DNA of 64,000 nt from Lysobacter lycopersici (GCF_007556775.1 NZ_CP041742.1:2060001-2124000), one strand, 5' to 3'; positions 50,271-58,308 are shown, numbered from the stretch's first letter. Translations and numbers: made by a program. Notes: a model not told the origin generated them from the sequence alone.

Positions 50271-51373
50271 GCGGCGGTTCCCTGGGCTGCGTGCGGGGCG
50301 GCGAGGCTGCTGGCGCGCACCACGAGGCGCGCGTCGGCGACGATGGTGCGCGGCGCTTGCGTGGCGCGATCCGGGTCGTACTGGCGTTCGGCGAGGCGTT
50401 CCAGCACCAGCCGCGCGGCCTGCATGCCGCGCTCGCGCGGCGCGACGGCAATGGTGGTCAGCGGCGGCGCGGAGACGGCGGCTTCCGGGATGTCGTCGAA
50501 GCCGGTGAGCGCGAAGTCGACGCCGGCGCGGCGGCCACGCGCGGCGAGGCCGCTCATCAAGCCGAGCGCGACCGCGTCGTTGTAGCAGACCGCCGCGGTC
50601 GGCGCGGGGTCGCGCGCGAACAGCGCGCCGGCCTGGCGCGCGGCCTCGAGCCGCGTCGGCGCGCATTCCACCAACCACGCCGGATCCGGCGCGATGCCCG
50701 CGGCCGCGAGCGCGTCGCGGTAACCGGCGCGGCGTTCGCCGCACGAGGAGGAATCGCGATGGCCGCCGAAGAACGCGATCGCGCGATGGCCCTGCCCGAG
50801 CAGGTGCTCGGTCGCGAGGCGCGCGCCACGGCGGTTATCGAGCCCGAGGAAGTCCCAGCCGTCGCCCGCGGCGGCGTCGAGCGCGCGGTTGAACACCAGT
50901 ACCGGCATGCGCGCGCCGATCAGGCGATGCAGGCGCGCCGGGTCGCTGTGCTCCGCCGGCGACAGGATCGCCGCCGCCGGATCGTGTTCGACCAGCGACG
51001 CGAGCACCGCCTGCTGCCGTTCCGGCGATTCGCCGCTGCTGCCGAGCAGCATCACGTAGCCGGCTTCGGCGAGCGCCGCGTCGACGCCAGCGGCGAACTC
51101 GGCGAAGAACGGGTTCGACAGGTCGTTGATCACCAGCGCGACCGCGTTCGACGCGCGGCTGCGCAGGCTGGCCGCGCCACGGTGGTAGACGTAGCCCTGG
51201 CGGTCGAGTTCGGCCTGCACCTTCGCCCGCGTCTCGGCGTGCACCAGCGGGCTGCGGCCGAGCACCAGCGACACCGTCGAGCGCGATACGCCACAGCCGG
51301 CGGCGATGTCGGACAGGGTGACGCGCCTGGCGGTGGTGGCACGGGCAGCGGCGGAAGGGCGGCGGGCAGGCAT
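50267..51373 (-). CDS. LacI-family transcriptional regulator of the mannan locus
   Basis: A 368-residue repressor. N-terminal helix-turn-helix VTLSDIAAGCGVSRSTVSLVLGRSPLVHAETRAKV with the minor-groove hinge helix following, then a periplasmic-binding-like effector domain (VALVINDLSNPFFAEFAAGVDAAL; DPAAAILSPAEHS; VCYNDAVALGLMSGL; FALTGFDDIPEAA). The start at 51373 (MPARRPSAA) is chosen; an upstream in-frame ATG would run through the operator. A perfect palindrome lies three bases upstream of the start, implying autoregulation. First gene of the operon, divergent from GH92. Mannose or a mannoside is the likely inducer. Confidence 0.92.
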   Translation of the reverse strand: MPARRPSAAARATTARRVTLSDIAAGCGVSRSTVSLVLGRSPLVHAETRAKVQAELDRQGYVYHRGAASLRSRASNAVALVINDLSNPFFAEFAAGVDAALAEAGYVMLLGSSGESPERQQAVLASLVEHDPAAAILSPAEHSDPARLHRLIGARMPVLVFNRALDAAAGDGWDFLGLDNRRGARLATEHLLGQGHRAIAFFGGHRDSSSCGERRAGYRDALAAAGIAPDPAWLVECAPTRLEAARQAGALFARDPAPTAAVCYNDAVALGLMSGLAARGRRAGVDFALTGFDDIPEAAVSAPPLTTIAVAPRERGMQAARLVLERLAERQYDPDRATQAPRTIVADARLVVRASSLAAPHAAQGTAA

Positions 51374-51376
51374 GAA

Positions 51377-51392
51377 TTTGGATCGATCCAAA
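51377..51392. promoter_or_regulatory. LacI-type operator 1 (perfect palindrome) at the regulator start
   Basis: TTTGGATCGATCCAAA, a perfect 16-bp palindrome with the central CG typical of LacI-family operators, directly upstream of the regulator ATG. Binding here would repress the five-gene operon. Confidence 0.85.
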
Positions 51393-51477
51393 GGTCGAGC
51401 CATCCTGCCGCCAAAGCCTGCGGGAAGCATTTTGCGCCGCAGCATGCCCGATGCGGCCGGCGATGCTACGGTCGTGT

Positions 51478-51493
51478 TTTGGAACGATCCAAT
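51478..51493. promoter_or_regulatory. LacI-type operator 2 before the GH92 gene
   Basis: TTTGGAACGATCCAAT matches operator 1 at 14 of 16 positions and keeps the TTGGA/TCCAA half-sites. It ends 17 bases before the GH92 ATG. Its centre is 101 bp from operator 1, so DNA looping is possible. Confidence 0.8.
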
Positions 51494-51510
51494 TTTTCGG
51501 GGACGACACC

Positions 51511-53880
51511 ATGGCCAGGGCATCGGGCGGCGTGGCCGCCATCGCGGGACTGCTGGTGATCGCGGCGATGGGCAGCGCGGACGCCACGGGAAATGCAACG
51601 AAGGCGGCGGGCGATGTCGCGTTCGCCGCGGTCGATCCCTTCATCGGCACCGGCGGCGAAGGCCACACCTTCCCCGGCGCGGTGGTGCCGTTCGGCATGG
51701 TCCAGCTCAGCCCGGACACGCGCATCCAGCCGCGCAACAAGGCTTATGGCTGGGCCGCGGGCTATCGCCACGACGACACGACGATCGTCGGTTTCTCGCA
51801 CACGCACTTCTCCGGCACCGGCCATTCCGACCTCGGCGACGTGCTGCTGATGCCGGTCAGCGGCGATGCGAAGCTCGAACGCGGCGATCCGGACAAACCC
51901 GGCAGCGGCTACACCTCGCGCTTCAGCCACGACACCGAGGTCGCGCAACCGGGTTATTACGCGGTGACGCTCGCCGACTACGGCGTGCGCGCCGAGCTCA
52001 CCGCCGGCGAGCGCGTCGGCATGCACCGCTACGCGTTCCCCGCCGGCAAGCCGGCGCACGTGCTGCTCGACCTGCGCACCTCGATGTACGACTACCCGGG
52101 CAAGGTGTCGTGGTCGCGCATCCGCGTGCGGGCCGACGGCACCGTGACGGGGTTTCGCGAAACCCGCGGCTGGGCGCCGGGCCGGCAGCTGTACTTCGCG
52201 ATGCGCTTCTCGCGGCCGATGACCGGCCACGCGTTGGACGACACCGAAGAAAACGTGGCGTACAAGGGCTTCCCGCCGCCGGGCGAGAACGATCCCGCGG
52301 CGCGCGCGCAGATCGAGGGCCGCCAGCTCGTCGCGAGCTTCGACTTCGGCGACGGCGCCGCGCTCGGCGCGTCCTCGCCGCTGCTGGTGAAGGTCGCGTT
52401 GTCGCCGGTGAGCGAGGAAGGCGCCATCGCCAACCTCGATGCGGAAATGCCCGACTGGGATTTCGAACGCGTGCGCGCGGCGGCGAAGGCGCAATGGGCG
52501 CAGGCGCTCGGCGTTGCCGACATCGATGCGCCGGCACCGATGCGCAAGGCGTTCTACACCGCGCTGTACCACGCCTTCCAGGCACCGAGCCTGTTCATGG
52601 ATGCCGACGGCCGTTATCGCGGGCCGGACAACGCGGTGCACCAGGCAAAAGGTTGGACCAACTATTCGACCTTCTCGCTGTGGGATACCTACCGCGCGCT
52701 GCATCCGCTGCTGACGATCCTGCAGCCCGAACAACGCACCAGCGACATCGTCAACTCGCTGCTCGCCTCGCGCCGGGAAAGCCCGTACGGGATCCTGCCG
52801 GTGTGGGCGTTCCACGGCCTGGAGACGTGGTGCATGATCGGTTACCACGCGGTGCCGGTGATCGCCGATGCGTACATGAAGGGCATCGGCGGCTTCGACG
52901 CGAAGGAAGCGTTGGCCGCGATGGTCGCGAGCGCGACCTACGGTCCCTACGACGGCCTCGGGCAGTACATGCAACTCGGCTACGTGCCGATCGACGAAGA
53001 AGGCGAGGCCGCCTCGAAGACGCTGGAATACGCCTTCGACGACTGGACCATCGCGCGCATGGCGTCGAAGATGGGCGATCGCGGCGTCGCCGCGCGGTTC
53101 GAACAACGCGCTGGCAACTGGAAGCACGCGTTCGATCCGGAGACCGGCTTCATGCGCGCGCGCAAGCGCGACGGCAGTTTCCGCGTGCCGTTCGATCCGG
53201 AAGCCAGCGGCTACGGCACCGACTACACCGAAGGCAATGCCTGGCAATACTCGTGGTACGTGCCGCAGGACGTGGCCGGACTCGCCGCCGCGCATGGCGG
53301 TGTCGACAAACTGCTCGCGCGGCTCGATGCGGTGTTCGATGCGAAGGTCGATCCCAAGGTCTTCGCGCACATGGAGGACATCACCGGCCTGATCGGCTGG
53401 TACGCGCACGGCAACGAGCCCAGCCACCATGTCGCCTACCTCTACGCCTACGCCGGGCAGCCGTGGCGCACGCAGGCGCGGCTGAAGCAGGTGATGGACA
53501 CGCAGTACAAGCCGACGCCCGACGGCCTCGCCGGCAACGACGACCTCGGCCAGATGTCGGCGTGGTACGTGTTCACCGCGCTCGGTTTCTATCCGGTCGC
53601 GCCGGGCAGCAACCAGTACATCCTCGGCCGCCCGTTCGTGTCGAAGGCAACGCTCGAACTGCCGAACGGCAAGCGCTTCACTATCGTCGCCGACCATCTC
53701 GACGACGCGCATCCCTACGTCGGCAGCGTGACCCTCGACGGCAAGCCGCTGGAGCGCGTGTTCATCACCCACCAGGAACTCATGCGCGGCGGCGAACTGC
53801 GCTTCGCGATGCAGGTGCAACCGAACCGCGATTGGCCGGGCCCGGACGCGCAGGCGCCGTATTCGATGTCGAGCGATTGA
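51511..53880 (+). CDS. GH92 exo-alpha-mannosidase, secreted
   Basis: A 789-residue Ca2+-dependent alpha-mannosidase (usually alpha-1,2; some members act on alpha-1,3 or 1,4). Signal peptide MARASGGVAAIAGLLVIAAM with cleavage near ADA. N-terminal beta-sandwich: VDPFIGTGGEGHTFPGAVVPFGMVQLSPDT and GFSHTHFSGTGHSDLGD. Catalytic barrel: NYSTFSLWDTYRALHPLLT, PVWAFHGLETWCMIGYHAVPVIADAY, EGNAWQYSWYVPQD, GNEPSHHVAYLYAYAGQPW and GNDDLGQMSAWYVFTALGFYPVAPG, all GH92 hallmarks. The ATG at 51511 follows operator 2. It works with the divergent operon to feed mannose. Confidence 0.95.
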   Translation: MARASGGVAAIAGLLVIAAMGSADATGNATKAAGDVAFAAVDPFIGTGGEGHTFPGAVVPFGMVQLSPDTRIQPRNKAYGWAAGYRHDDTTIVGFSHTHFSGTGHSDLGDVLLMPVSGDAKLERGDPDKPGSGYTSRFSHDTEVAQPGYYAVTLADYGVRAELTAGERVGMHRYAFPAGKPAHVLLDLRTSMYDYPGKVSWSRIRVRADGTVTGFRETRGWAPGRQLYFAMRFSRPMTGHALDDTEENVAYKGFPPPGENDPAARAQIEGRQLVASFDFGDGAALGASSPLLVKVALSPVSEEGAIANLDAEMPDWDFERVRAAAKAQWAQALGVADIDAPAPMRKAFYTALYHAFQAPSLFMDADGRYRGPDNAVHQAKGWTNYSTFSLWDTYRALHPLLTILQPEQRTSDIVNSLLASRRESPYGILPVWAFHGLETWCMIGYHAVPVIADAYMKGIGGFDAKEALAAMVASATYGPYDGLGQYMQLGYVPIDEEGEAASKTLEYAFDDWTIARMASKMGDRGVAARFEQRAGNWKHAFDPETGFMRARKRDGSFRVPFDPEASGYGTDYTEGNAWQYSWYVPQDVAGLAAAHGGVDKLLARLDAVFDAKVDPKVFAHMEDITGLIGWYAHGNEPSHHVAYLYAYAGQPWRTQARLKQVMDTQYKPTPDGLAGNDDLGQMSAWYVFTALGFYPVAPGSNQYILGRPFVSKATLELPNGKRFTIVADHLDDAHPYVGSVTLDGKPLERVFITHQELMRGGELRFAMQVQPNRDWPGPDAQAPYSMSSD

Positions 53881-53914
53881 TCGCGCGCGGCATCGGTAGA
53901 ATGCCGCCTTCCGC

Positions 53915-53990
<76 letters not shown>

Positions 53991-54014
53991 ATCGGATTCG
54001 CGGAAATCATCCGA

Positions 54015-54479
54015 TCAAGCCGCGGCCGGTACGAGTCCGTTGCGACGCGCGATCCAGTGATCGAGGCTGGCCTTGCCGGGCCCGGTGACGAGCAGCCAGA
54101 ACAGCACCGCGACGTACAGCACTTCGTCGAGTTCGACGAATTCGTCCAGCGTGGAAATGCCCGGCAGCACGACCACTGCGAGCGCGACCAGCATGTTGAC
54201 GATCATCGGGATCGTCGCCAGCCGCGTGCCGAGGCCGAGCATCAGCAGCGCGCCGCCGATCAAATCCGTCGCGCCCGACAAGGCCGCGCTGAAGGTCGGG
54301 AACGGAATGCCCCATTCGACGAAGCGTCCGCTGAAGAACTCGAGGTTGTGCAACTTGGCCCAGCCGGTTTCCAGCCAGAAGTAGCCGAACACCAGGCGCA
54401 GCAGCAGCGGGCCGAGCCATTCGATGCGCTTGATGCGCGCGAGCAGGGAGTCGGCGAAGCGGACGGGGGCGGATTGCAT
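54015..54479 (-). CDS. DoxX family membrane protein of the MNIO/RiPP operon
   Basis: A 154-residue inner-membrane protein with four TMs (LGPLLLRLVFGYFWLETGWAKL; GATDLIGGALLMLGLGTRLA; IPMIVNMLVALAVVVLP; VLYVAVLFWLLVTGPG). DoxX proteins are often the fourth gene (D) of DUF692/DUF2063 loci such as hvfABCD in Haemophilus and the gig/buf loci in Caulobacter, and are thought to be redox-linked. It starts 22 bases after the DUF2063 gene stop. The last gene of the operon. Confidence 0.88.
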   Translation of the reverse strand: MQSAPVRFADSLLARIKRIEWLGPLLLRLVFGYFWLETGWAKLHNLEFFSGRFVEWGIPFPTFSAALSGATDLIGGALLMLGLGTRLATIPMIVNMLVALAVVVLPGISTLDEFVELDEVLYVAVLFWLLVTGPGKASLDHWIARRNGLVPAAA

Positions 54480-54501
54480 GGGAACCTCGCGGGTAATGGA
54501 A

Positions 54502-55230
54502 TCAGTCGGAATCGATGGAATCGGCGGCGAGCAGGCCGTCGGCGAGCCAGCGCTTGAGCAGACTCGCGGCGCGCAATGCGGAAAGTCGTTCGCAGAGTTC
54601 GCCGAACGTGGCGTTCGTGTGCAGTGCCTGAAGCGCATCGGCTTCGTCGTCGTCGAGCTGGCGCCAGCGCACGTCGCCATCGGCGTCGCGCCACAGCAGC
54701 CAGCGCGCGGGATCGTCACTCGCCGACAAGACGGGCTCGCCGTCGCGGATCGCGAGCCGCGCCGTATCGAGCAGCCGCACGCAAGGATGCAGCCGCAGTC
54801 GCAGCCCGGGCCACGCTTCCGGCACGAGCGCGGCGATGTCGTCGAAGTCGAGCGTCGGTGCATCGACGGTATCGAAGGCCCCGGCCTGCAGCCATTCGAA
54901 GCGCGCGAGTTCGTGCAGGCCGGGCGGCGCGTCGGCTTGTGCTTCGAGCCAGTCGGCGAACGCCGCGCCGAGATGGCGCACGGAAGGCTGCGTCGACGGA
55001 TGCGCTTGCAGGTAGCGTTCGGCGAATCCGGCGAATGCGTCTTCGCCCAGCGCATCGCGGGTTGCGGGGAAATCGTTGCCGAGCACCTCGACCAGGCGCA
55101 GGCGCCAGGCGTCGGCATAGATGCGCAGCCGGTGCGCGGCATCGGCGCCGCGAACGCGCGGGAAGATTGCGGCATCGTCGTGCAGGATCCGGTCCTGCAA
55201 ATCGTCGAGCGCCGCGGCGAGCATGTTCAT
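54502..55230 (-). CDS. DUF2063 partner protein (HvfC/BufC-like) of the MNIO enzyme
   Basis: A 242-residue protein with the DUF2063 N-terminal domain (LDDLQDRILHDDAAIF; AHRLRIYADAWRLRLVEVLGNDFPATRDALGEDAFAGFAERYLQAHP; FADWLEAQA). The remainder covers substrate and partner contacts (LARFEWLQAGAFDT; FGELCERLSALRAASLLKRWLADGLL). In characterised systems this protein carries a RRE-like role, binds the precursor and forms a heterodimer with the MNIO enzyme. The start at 55230 overlaps the MNIO stop (ATGA); MLAAAL at 55224 is an alternative. Confidence 0.87.
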   Translation of the reverse strand: MNMLAAALDDLQDRILHDDAAIFPRVRGADAAHRLRIYADAWRLRLVEVLGNDFPATRDALGEDAFAGFAERYLQAHPSTQPSVRHLGAAFADWLEAQADAPPGLHELARFEWLQAGAFDTVDAPTLDFDDIAALVPEAWPGLRLRLHPCVRLLDTARLAIRDGEPVLSASDDPARWLLWRDADGDVRWRQLDDDEADALQALHTNATFGELCERLSALRAASLLKRWLADGLLAADSIDSD

Positions 55231-56072
55231 GCCGCGCGCTCCAGCAATGCGCCTGCAGCGATGGATCGCGCGCGGTCCAGTTCGACCAGCGATTCGGCCA
55301 GCGGCGGGATGTGGTCGTCGCGTTCGATCATGCCCGGCACCGCGCCGAAGCGGCGCAGCGCGTGCGCGTACAGGCTCCACACGCCTTCGCACACCGGCGC
55401 GTCGTGGGTGTCGATCAGCAGCCCGCTGCCGAGCGCGTCCTCGCTGTGCCCGGCAAGATGGATCTGCGCGACGGAATCGCGCGGCAATGCATCGAGGAAG
55501 GCGAACGCGTCGAAACCATGGTTGTGCGCGTTCACGTAGACGTTGTTGACGTCCAGCAATAGCGCGCAGCCGCTTTCGGCGACGATGGCGGAGAGGAATG
55601 CGGCCTCGTCCAGCTCGTCGCCGGCGAAACGCAGGTAGCTGGACACGTTTTCCAGTGCGAGGCGCGTGCCAAGCGCGTCCTGCACGGCGCGCACGCGCGC
55701 GGCGACGTGGCGCACGACCTCGTCGGTCTGCGGCAGCGGCAGCAGGTCGTGCATCTGCACGCCACGGTGCCGGCTCCAGCACAGGTGGTCGGACACGATC
55801 GCGGGCTTTGCACGCTTCGCCAGTGTCGCCAGCGAGCGCAGGTAATCGCGGTCGAGCGGATCGCTGCCGCCGATGTTCAATCCCACGCCGTGCATGGCCA
55901 ACGGCCAGCGTTCGGCGAAGCGGTCGAGCATCGCCAGCGGGCGGCCGCCGTCGACGAGGAAGTTCTCGCTGACGATCTCGAGCCAATCGACGGCATTGTC
56001 GGGTCCGTCGAGCAGCGCGGCGTAATGCTGCGGGCGCAGGCCGAGGCCGAATCCATGGAGCGTGCGATTCAT
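55227..56072 (-). CDS. DUF692 multinuclear non-heme iron oxygenase (MNIO), RiPP-modifying
   Basis: A 281-residue TIM-barrel enzyme of the MNIO (DUF692) family, which oxidises Cys residues of precursor peptides into heterocycles such as oxazolone/thioamide or 5-thiooxazole. The family's metal-ligand motifs are present in order: LHGFGLGLRPQHYAAL, HGVGLNIGG (His), SDHLCWS (Asp-His), LENVSSY (Glu), LLLDVNNVYVNAHNHG (Asp-Asn and His), QIHLAGHSE (His) and DTHDAPV (Asp/His). It lies 63 bases downstream of the Cys-rich precursor and overlaps the DUF2063 gene. Nearest known relatives are BufB and HvfB. Confidence 0.93.
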   Translation of the reverse strand: MNRTLHGFGLGLRPQHYAALLDGPDNAVDWLEIVSENFLVDGGRPLAMLDRFAERWPLAMHGVGLNIGGSDPLDRDYLRSLATLAKRAKPAIVSDHLCWSRHRGVQMHDLLPLPQTDEVVRHVAARVRAVQDALGTRLALENVSSYLRFAGDELDEAAFLSAIVAESGCALLLDVNNVYVNAHNHGFDAFAFLDALPRDSVAQIHLAGHSEDALGSGLLIDTHDAPVCEGVWSLYAHALRRFGAVPGMIERDDHIPPLAESLVELDRARSIAAGALLERAA

Positions 56073-56099
56073 GTCGTGGTCGTCGGAAGCGAAGGAAGC

Positions 56100-56127
56100 G
56101 GCGCCCGCGGGGGAGGGAACGGGCGCC
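56100..56127 (-). promoter_or_regulatory. Hairpin between precursor and MNIO genes
   Basis: GGCGCCCG (56100-56107) and CGGGCGCC (56120-56127), a perfect 8-bp GC-only stem with a 12-base loop in the 63-base spacer. No U run follows on the minus strand. It could stabilise the precursor mRNA or attenuate read-through, giving more precursor than enzyme. Confidence 0.5.
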
Positions 56128-56135
56128 GCGCCGGA

Positions 56136-56453
56136 TCAGCTGTTCGACTTCTTCGCCGGCTCGGCCTTGTCGTCCGACTTCGGCATCTCGAAGCGGCCGT
56201 TCGCGGTCTTGCACTGCTCGGCGGTGCTCATGGTGAAGCCCTGGCCCTTGCACGCGTTCTGGCCTTTGCAGGCATTGCTCGCGCTCTTGCACGCGCCCTG
56301 GCCCTTGCAGGCGTTCGCGCCCATGCAATGACCCATGGCCGAAGTGCCGGCGGCATGGCCGTTCCCGGCCTGGGCGATGGGCGCGGCCAGGAACAGCGCG
56401 GCGGCGGCGATGGCGGCGGACAGGCCGGCGGTGGTCTTGTTGGTGGCGTTCAT
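56136..56453 (-). CDS. Cys-rich secreted precursor peptide with ACKGQ repeats (RiPP metallophore candidate)
   Basis: A 105-residue protein. Signal peptide MNATNKTTAGLSAAIAAAAL through APIAQA (cleavage near residue 29). Mature core with six Cys at 43, 49, 55, 62, 68 and 81: MGHC, GANACKGQGACK, SNACKGQNACKGQG, AEQCK; spacings are six or seven residues for the first five. The tail is charged (PKSDDKAEPAKKSNS). With MNIO, DUF2063 and DoxX genes downstream, this is the likely substrate. Related loci make copper-binding bufferins (Caulobacter) or oxazolins (Haemophilus). The ACKGQ-type core is not the DUF2282 or EGKCG core known to me as best characterised. Start ATG at 56453 after GAGGAC. Confidence 0.85.
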   Translation of the reverse strand: MNATNKTTAGLSAAIAAAALFLAAPIAQAGNGHAAGTSAMGHCMGANACKGQGACKSASNACKGQNACKGQGFTMSTAEQCKTANGRFEMPKSDDKAEPAKKSNS

Positions 56454-56525
56454 GGAAAGTCCTCGGTCGGGAATGGATGCGCCGCAGCGGCGGCGATGCG
56501 CATTCCACGCCCGAACCCGGTGCAT

Positions 56526-56564
56526 CGATATCCCCGCGCGTCCCCGCGATATGCCCGCGCGTCC
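56526..56564. promoter_or_regulatory. Two 18-bp direct repeats, 21-bp period, between the RiPP operon and araC-type regulator
   Basis: CGATATCCCCGCGCGTCC (56526-56543) and CGATATGCCCGCGCGTCC (56547-56564) differ at one position and are spaced by 21 bp, two helical turns. Direct repeats of about 17 bp at a 21-bp period are the classic arrangement of AraC half-sites (araI1/araI2). They lie 73 bases upstream of the precursor ATG and 86 bases upstream of the regulator ATG. Confidence 0.65.
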
Positions 56565-56650
56565 GCATCGCGGCCGGGCCGGACGGTCGCGCATGCAAAC
56601 GCGAACGCCCGGTCATGGCCTCGTCCCGGCGGGCGGCTTAGGATGCGGCC

Positions 56651-57568
56651 ATGGATGCATCCGCGCCCGATCCCGCGACACTCGACGACGAAGACCGCGA
56701 CCGCGTGCTGGAAACGGTGCTCGGCGCGTATCGCATGCGCGTGGAGATCACCGCCGACGTGCGTTATTGCGGCACCTGGTACGACCAGGAACCGGCGACG
56801 CGGCACGGCCAGTTCCACCTCCTGACCGAAGGCGAATGCTGGGTCAGCGGCGCGGCGCTGGAAACGCCGTTGCAGCTGCGCGAAGGCGACCTGATCGTGT
56901 TCCCCGCTGGCGTGCGCCACCTGCTGTCGGCGGCGCCGGATGCGCATCTGCCGGACGATGCCGAACGCGACGACACCGCCATGCTGTGCGGCGAACTGGA
57001 ATTCATCACCGGCTCGGGCAATCCCATCTTCAGCGCGTTGCCGGCGTATTTCGTCGTGCGTTCGGACGAAAGCAGCGCCGGCTTCCGCCAGCTCGCGGCG
57101 ATGCTGATCGAAACCAGCCGCGACAAGCGCTGGGGCCGGCAACTGGTGCAGAACAAGCTCGCCGATTCGCTGTTCACCATGGCCGTGTGCGAATACGTGC
57201 GCCGCGCCGAACGCCCGCGCGGCCTGCTCGCCGCACTCACCGACGCGCGCCTGTCGCGCGCGCTGTCGGCGGTGCACGAACGCCCCGGCGAGGACTGGAC
57301 GATCCAGTCCATGGCGCGGGAGGCGGGCATGTCGCGCACCGCGTTCGCGGAATTGTTCGCCGCGACCGTCGGCGTGCCGCCGATCCAGTATCTCGCCCAC
57401 TGGCGCGCCACCGAGGCGAGGCGCCTGCTCAAGGACCGGCGTTTCTCGGTCGCCCGCATCGCGGAAATGCTCGGCTACAAGAGCGAGGCCGCGTTCCGCC
57501 GCTTCTTCAAGCGCGTGGAAGGCGTCGGGCCGGGCAAGGTGCGCAGCCGCAACGAGGAAGATGCATGA
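56651..57568 (+). CDS. AraC-family transcriptional regulator with cupin N-domain
   Basis: A 305-residue regulator. N-terminal cupin-type sensor (RVEITADVRYCGTWYDQEP; GQFHLLTEGECWVSGAALETPLQLREGDLIVFPAGVRHLLSA). C-terminal two-HTH AraC domain: IQSMAREAGMSRTAFAELFAATVGVPPIQYLAHWRATEARRLL and FSVARIAEMLGYKSEAAFRRFFKRVEGVGPGKVR. Divergent from the RiPP operon, so probably its regulator; the single Cys in the cupin part might sense metal or redox state (inference). Its stop overlaps the esterase start (ATGA). Confidence 0.9.
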   Translation: MDASAPDPATLDDEDRDRVLETVLGAYRMRVEITADVRYCGTWYDQEPATRHGQFHLLTEGECWVSGAALETPLQLREGDLIVFPAGVRHLLSAAPDAHLPDDAERDDTAMLCGELEFITGSGNPIFSALPAYFVVRSDESSAGFRQLAAMLIETSRDKRWGRQLVQNKLADSLFTMAVCEYVRRAERPRGLLAALTDARLSRALSAVHERPGEDWTIQSMAREAGMSRTAFAELFAATVGVPPIQYLAHWRATEARRLLKDRRFSVARIAEMLGYKSEAAFRRFFKRVEGVGPGKVRSRNEEDA

Positions 57569-58248
57569 GCACGAACGCATTGCTCGAAACCGTCGAACGC
57601 GAGACCGGGCGCGATCCGCGCTGGAGCGTGGTGTGGCTGCACGGCCTCGGCGCCGACGGCAACGACTTCGTGCCGATCCTGCCGGAGCTCGTGCGCCGCG
57701 ACTGGCCTGCGATCCGCTTCGTGTTCCCGCATGCGCCGCAACGCGCGGTGACGATCAACGGCGGCATGCGCATGCGCGCCTGGTACGACATCGTCGAAGC
57801 CGACCTGCGCAATCGCGCCGACATGGCCGGCGTACGCGAATCGGCCGCGCAGGTCGAGGCATTGCTCGCGCGCGAAATCGAACGCGGGATCCCCGCATCG
57901 CACATCCTGCTCGCGGGGTTTTCGCAGGGCGGTGCGGTCGCGTTGTCAGCGGGGCTCGCGCGCGAGGAACCGCTCGCCGGTTTGGTCGCGTTGTCGACCT
58001 ATGTGCCGGGATTGGGTGGGCCGGACGCGCCGCAACCGACGCCCGCCGCGCGCGCGCAACCGGTGTTCATGGCCCACGGCAGCTTCGATCCGGTGGTGCC
58101 GGTGTTCGCCGGGCAGGCCAGCGCACAGGCCTTGCAGGCCGACGGCATGCGCATCGAATGGCGCGCGTATCCGATGGCGCACCAGGTCTGCGCCGAGGAA
58201 ATCCGCGACCTCGGCGACTGGATGGCGGCGCGCTTCGCCGCAGGCTGA
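57565..58248 (+). CDS. Carboxylesterase/phospholipase-type alpha/beta hydrolase
   Basis: A 227-residue cytoplasmic serine hydrolase of the acyl-protein thioesterase/carboxylesterase family. Seen: VVWLHGLGADGNDFVPILPEL (oxyanion region), WYDIVEADLRNRADMAGV, nucleophile elbow LLAGFSQGGAVALS with the Ser, catalytic Asp in AHGSFDPVVPV, and catalytic His in YPMAHQVCAEEI. The substrate is a short ester or lysophospholipid. Translationally coupled to the AraC regulator, so possibly co-regulated with it. Confidence 0.92.
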   Translation: MSTNALLETVERETGRDPRWSVVWLHGLGADGNDFVPILPELVRRDWPAIRFVFPHAPQRAVTINGGMRMRAWYDIVEADLRNRADMAGVRESAAQVEALLAREIERGIPASHILLAGFSQGGAVALSAGLAREEPLAGLVALSTYVPGLGGPDAPQPTPAARAQPVFMAHGSFDPVVPVFAGQASAQALQADGMRIEWRAYPMAHQVCAEEIRDLGDWMAARFAAG

Positions 58249-58308
58249 GGCATGCCGCCATTCGGGACACAGGCTACTATCGCGCCGAACTGCGCCTGCC
58301 GGTGCCAA

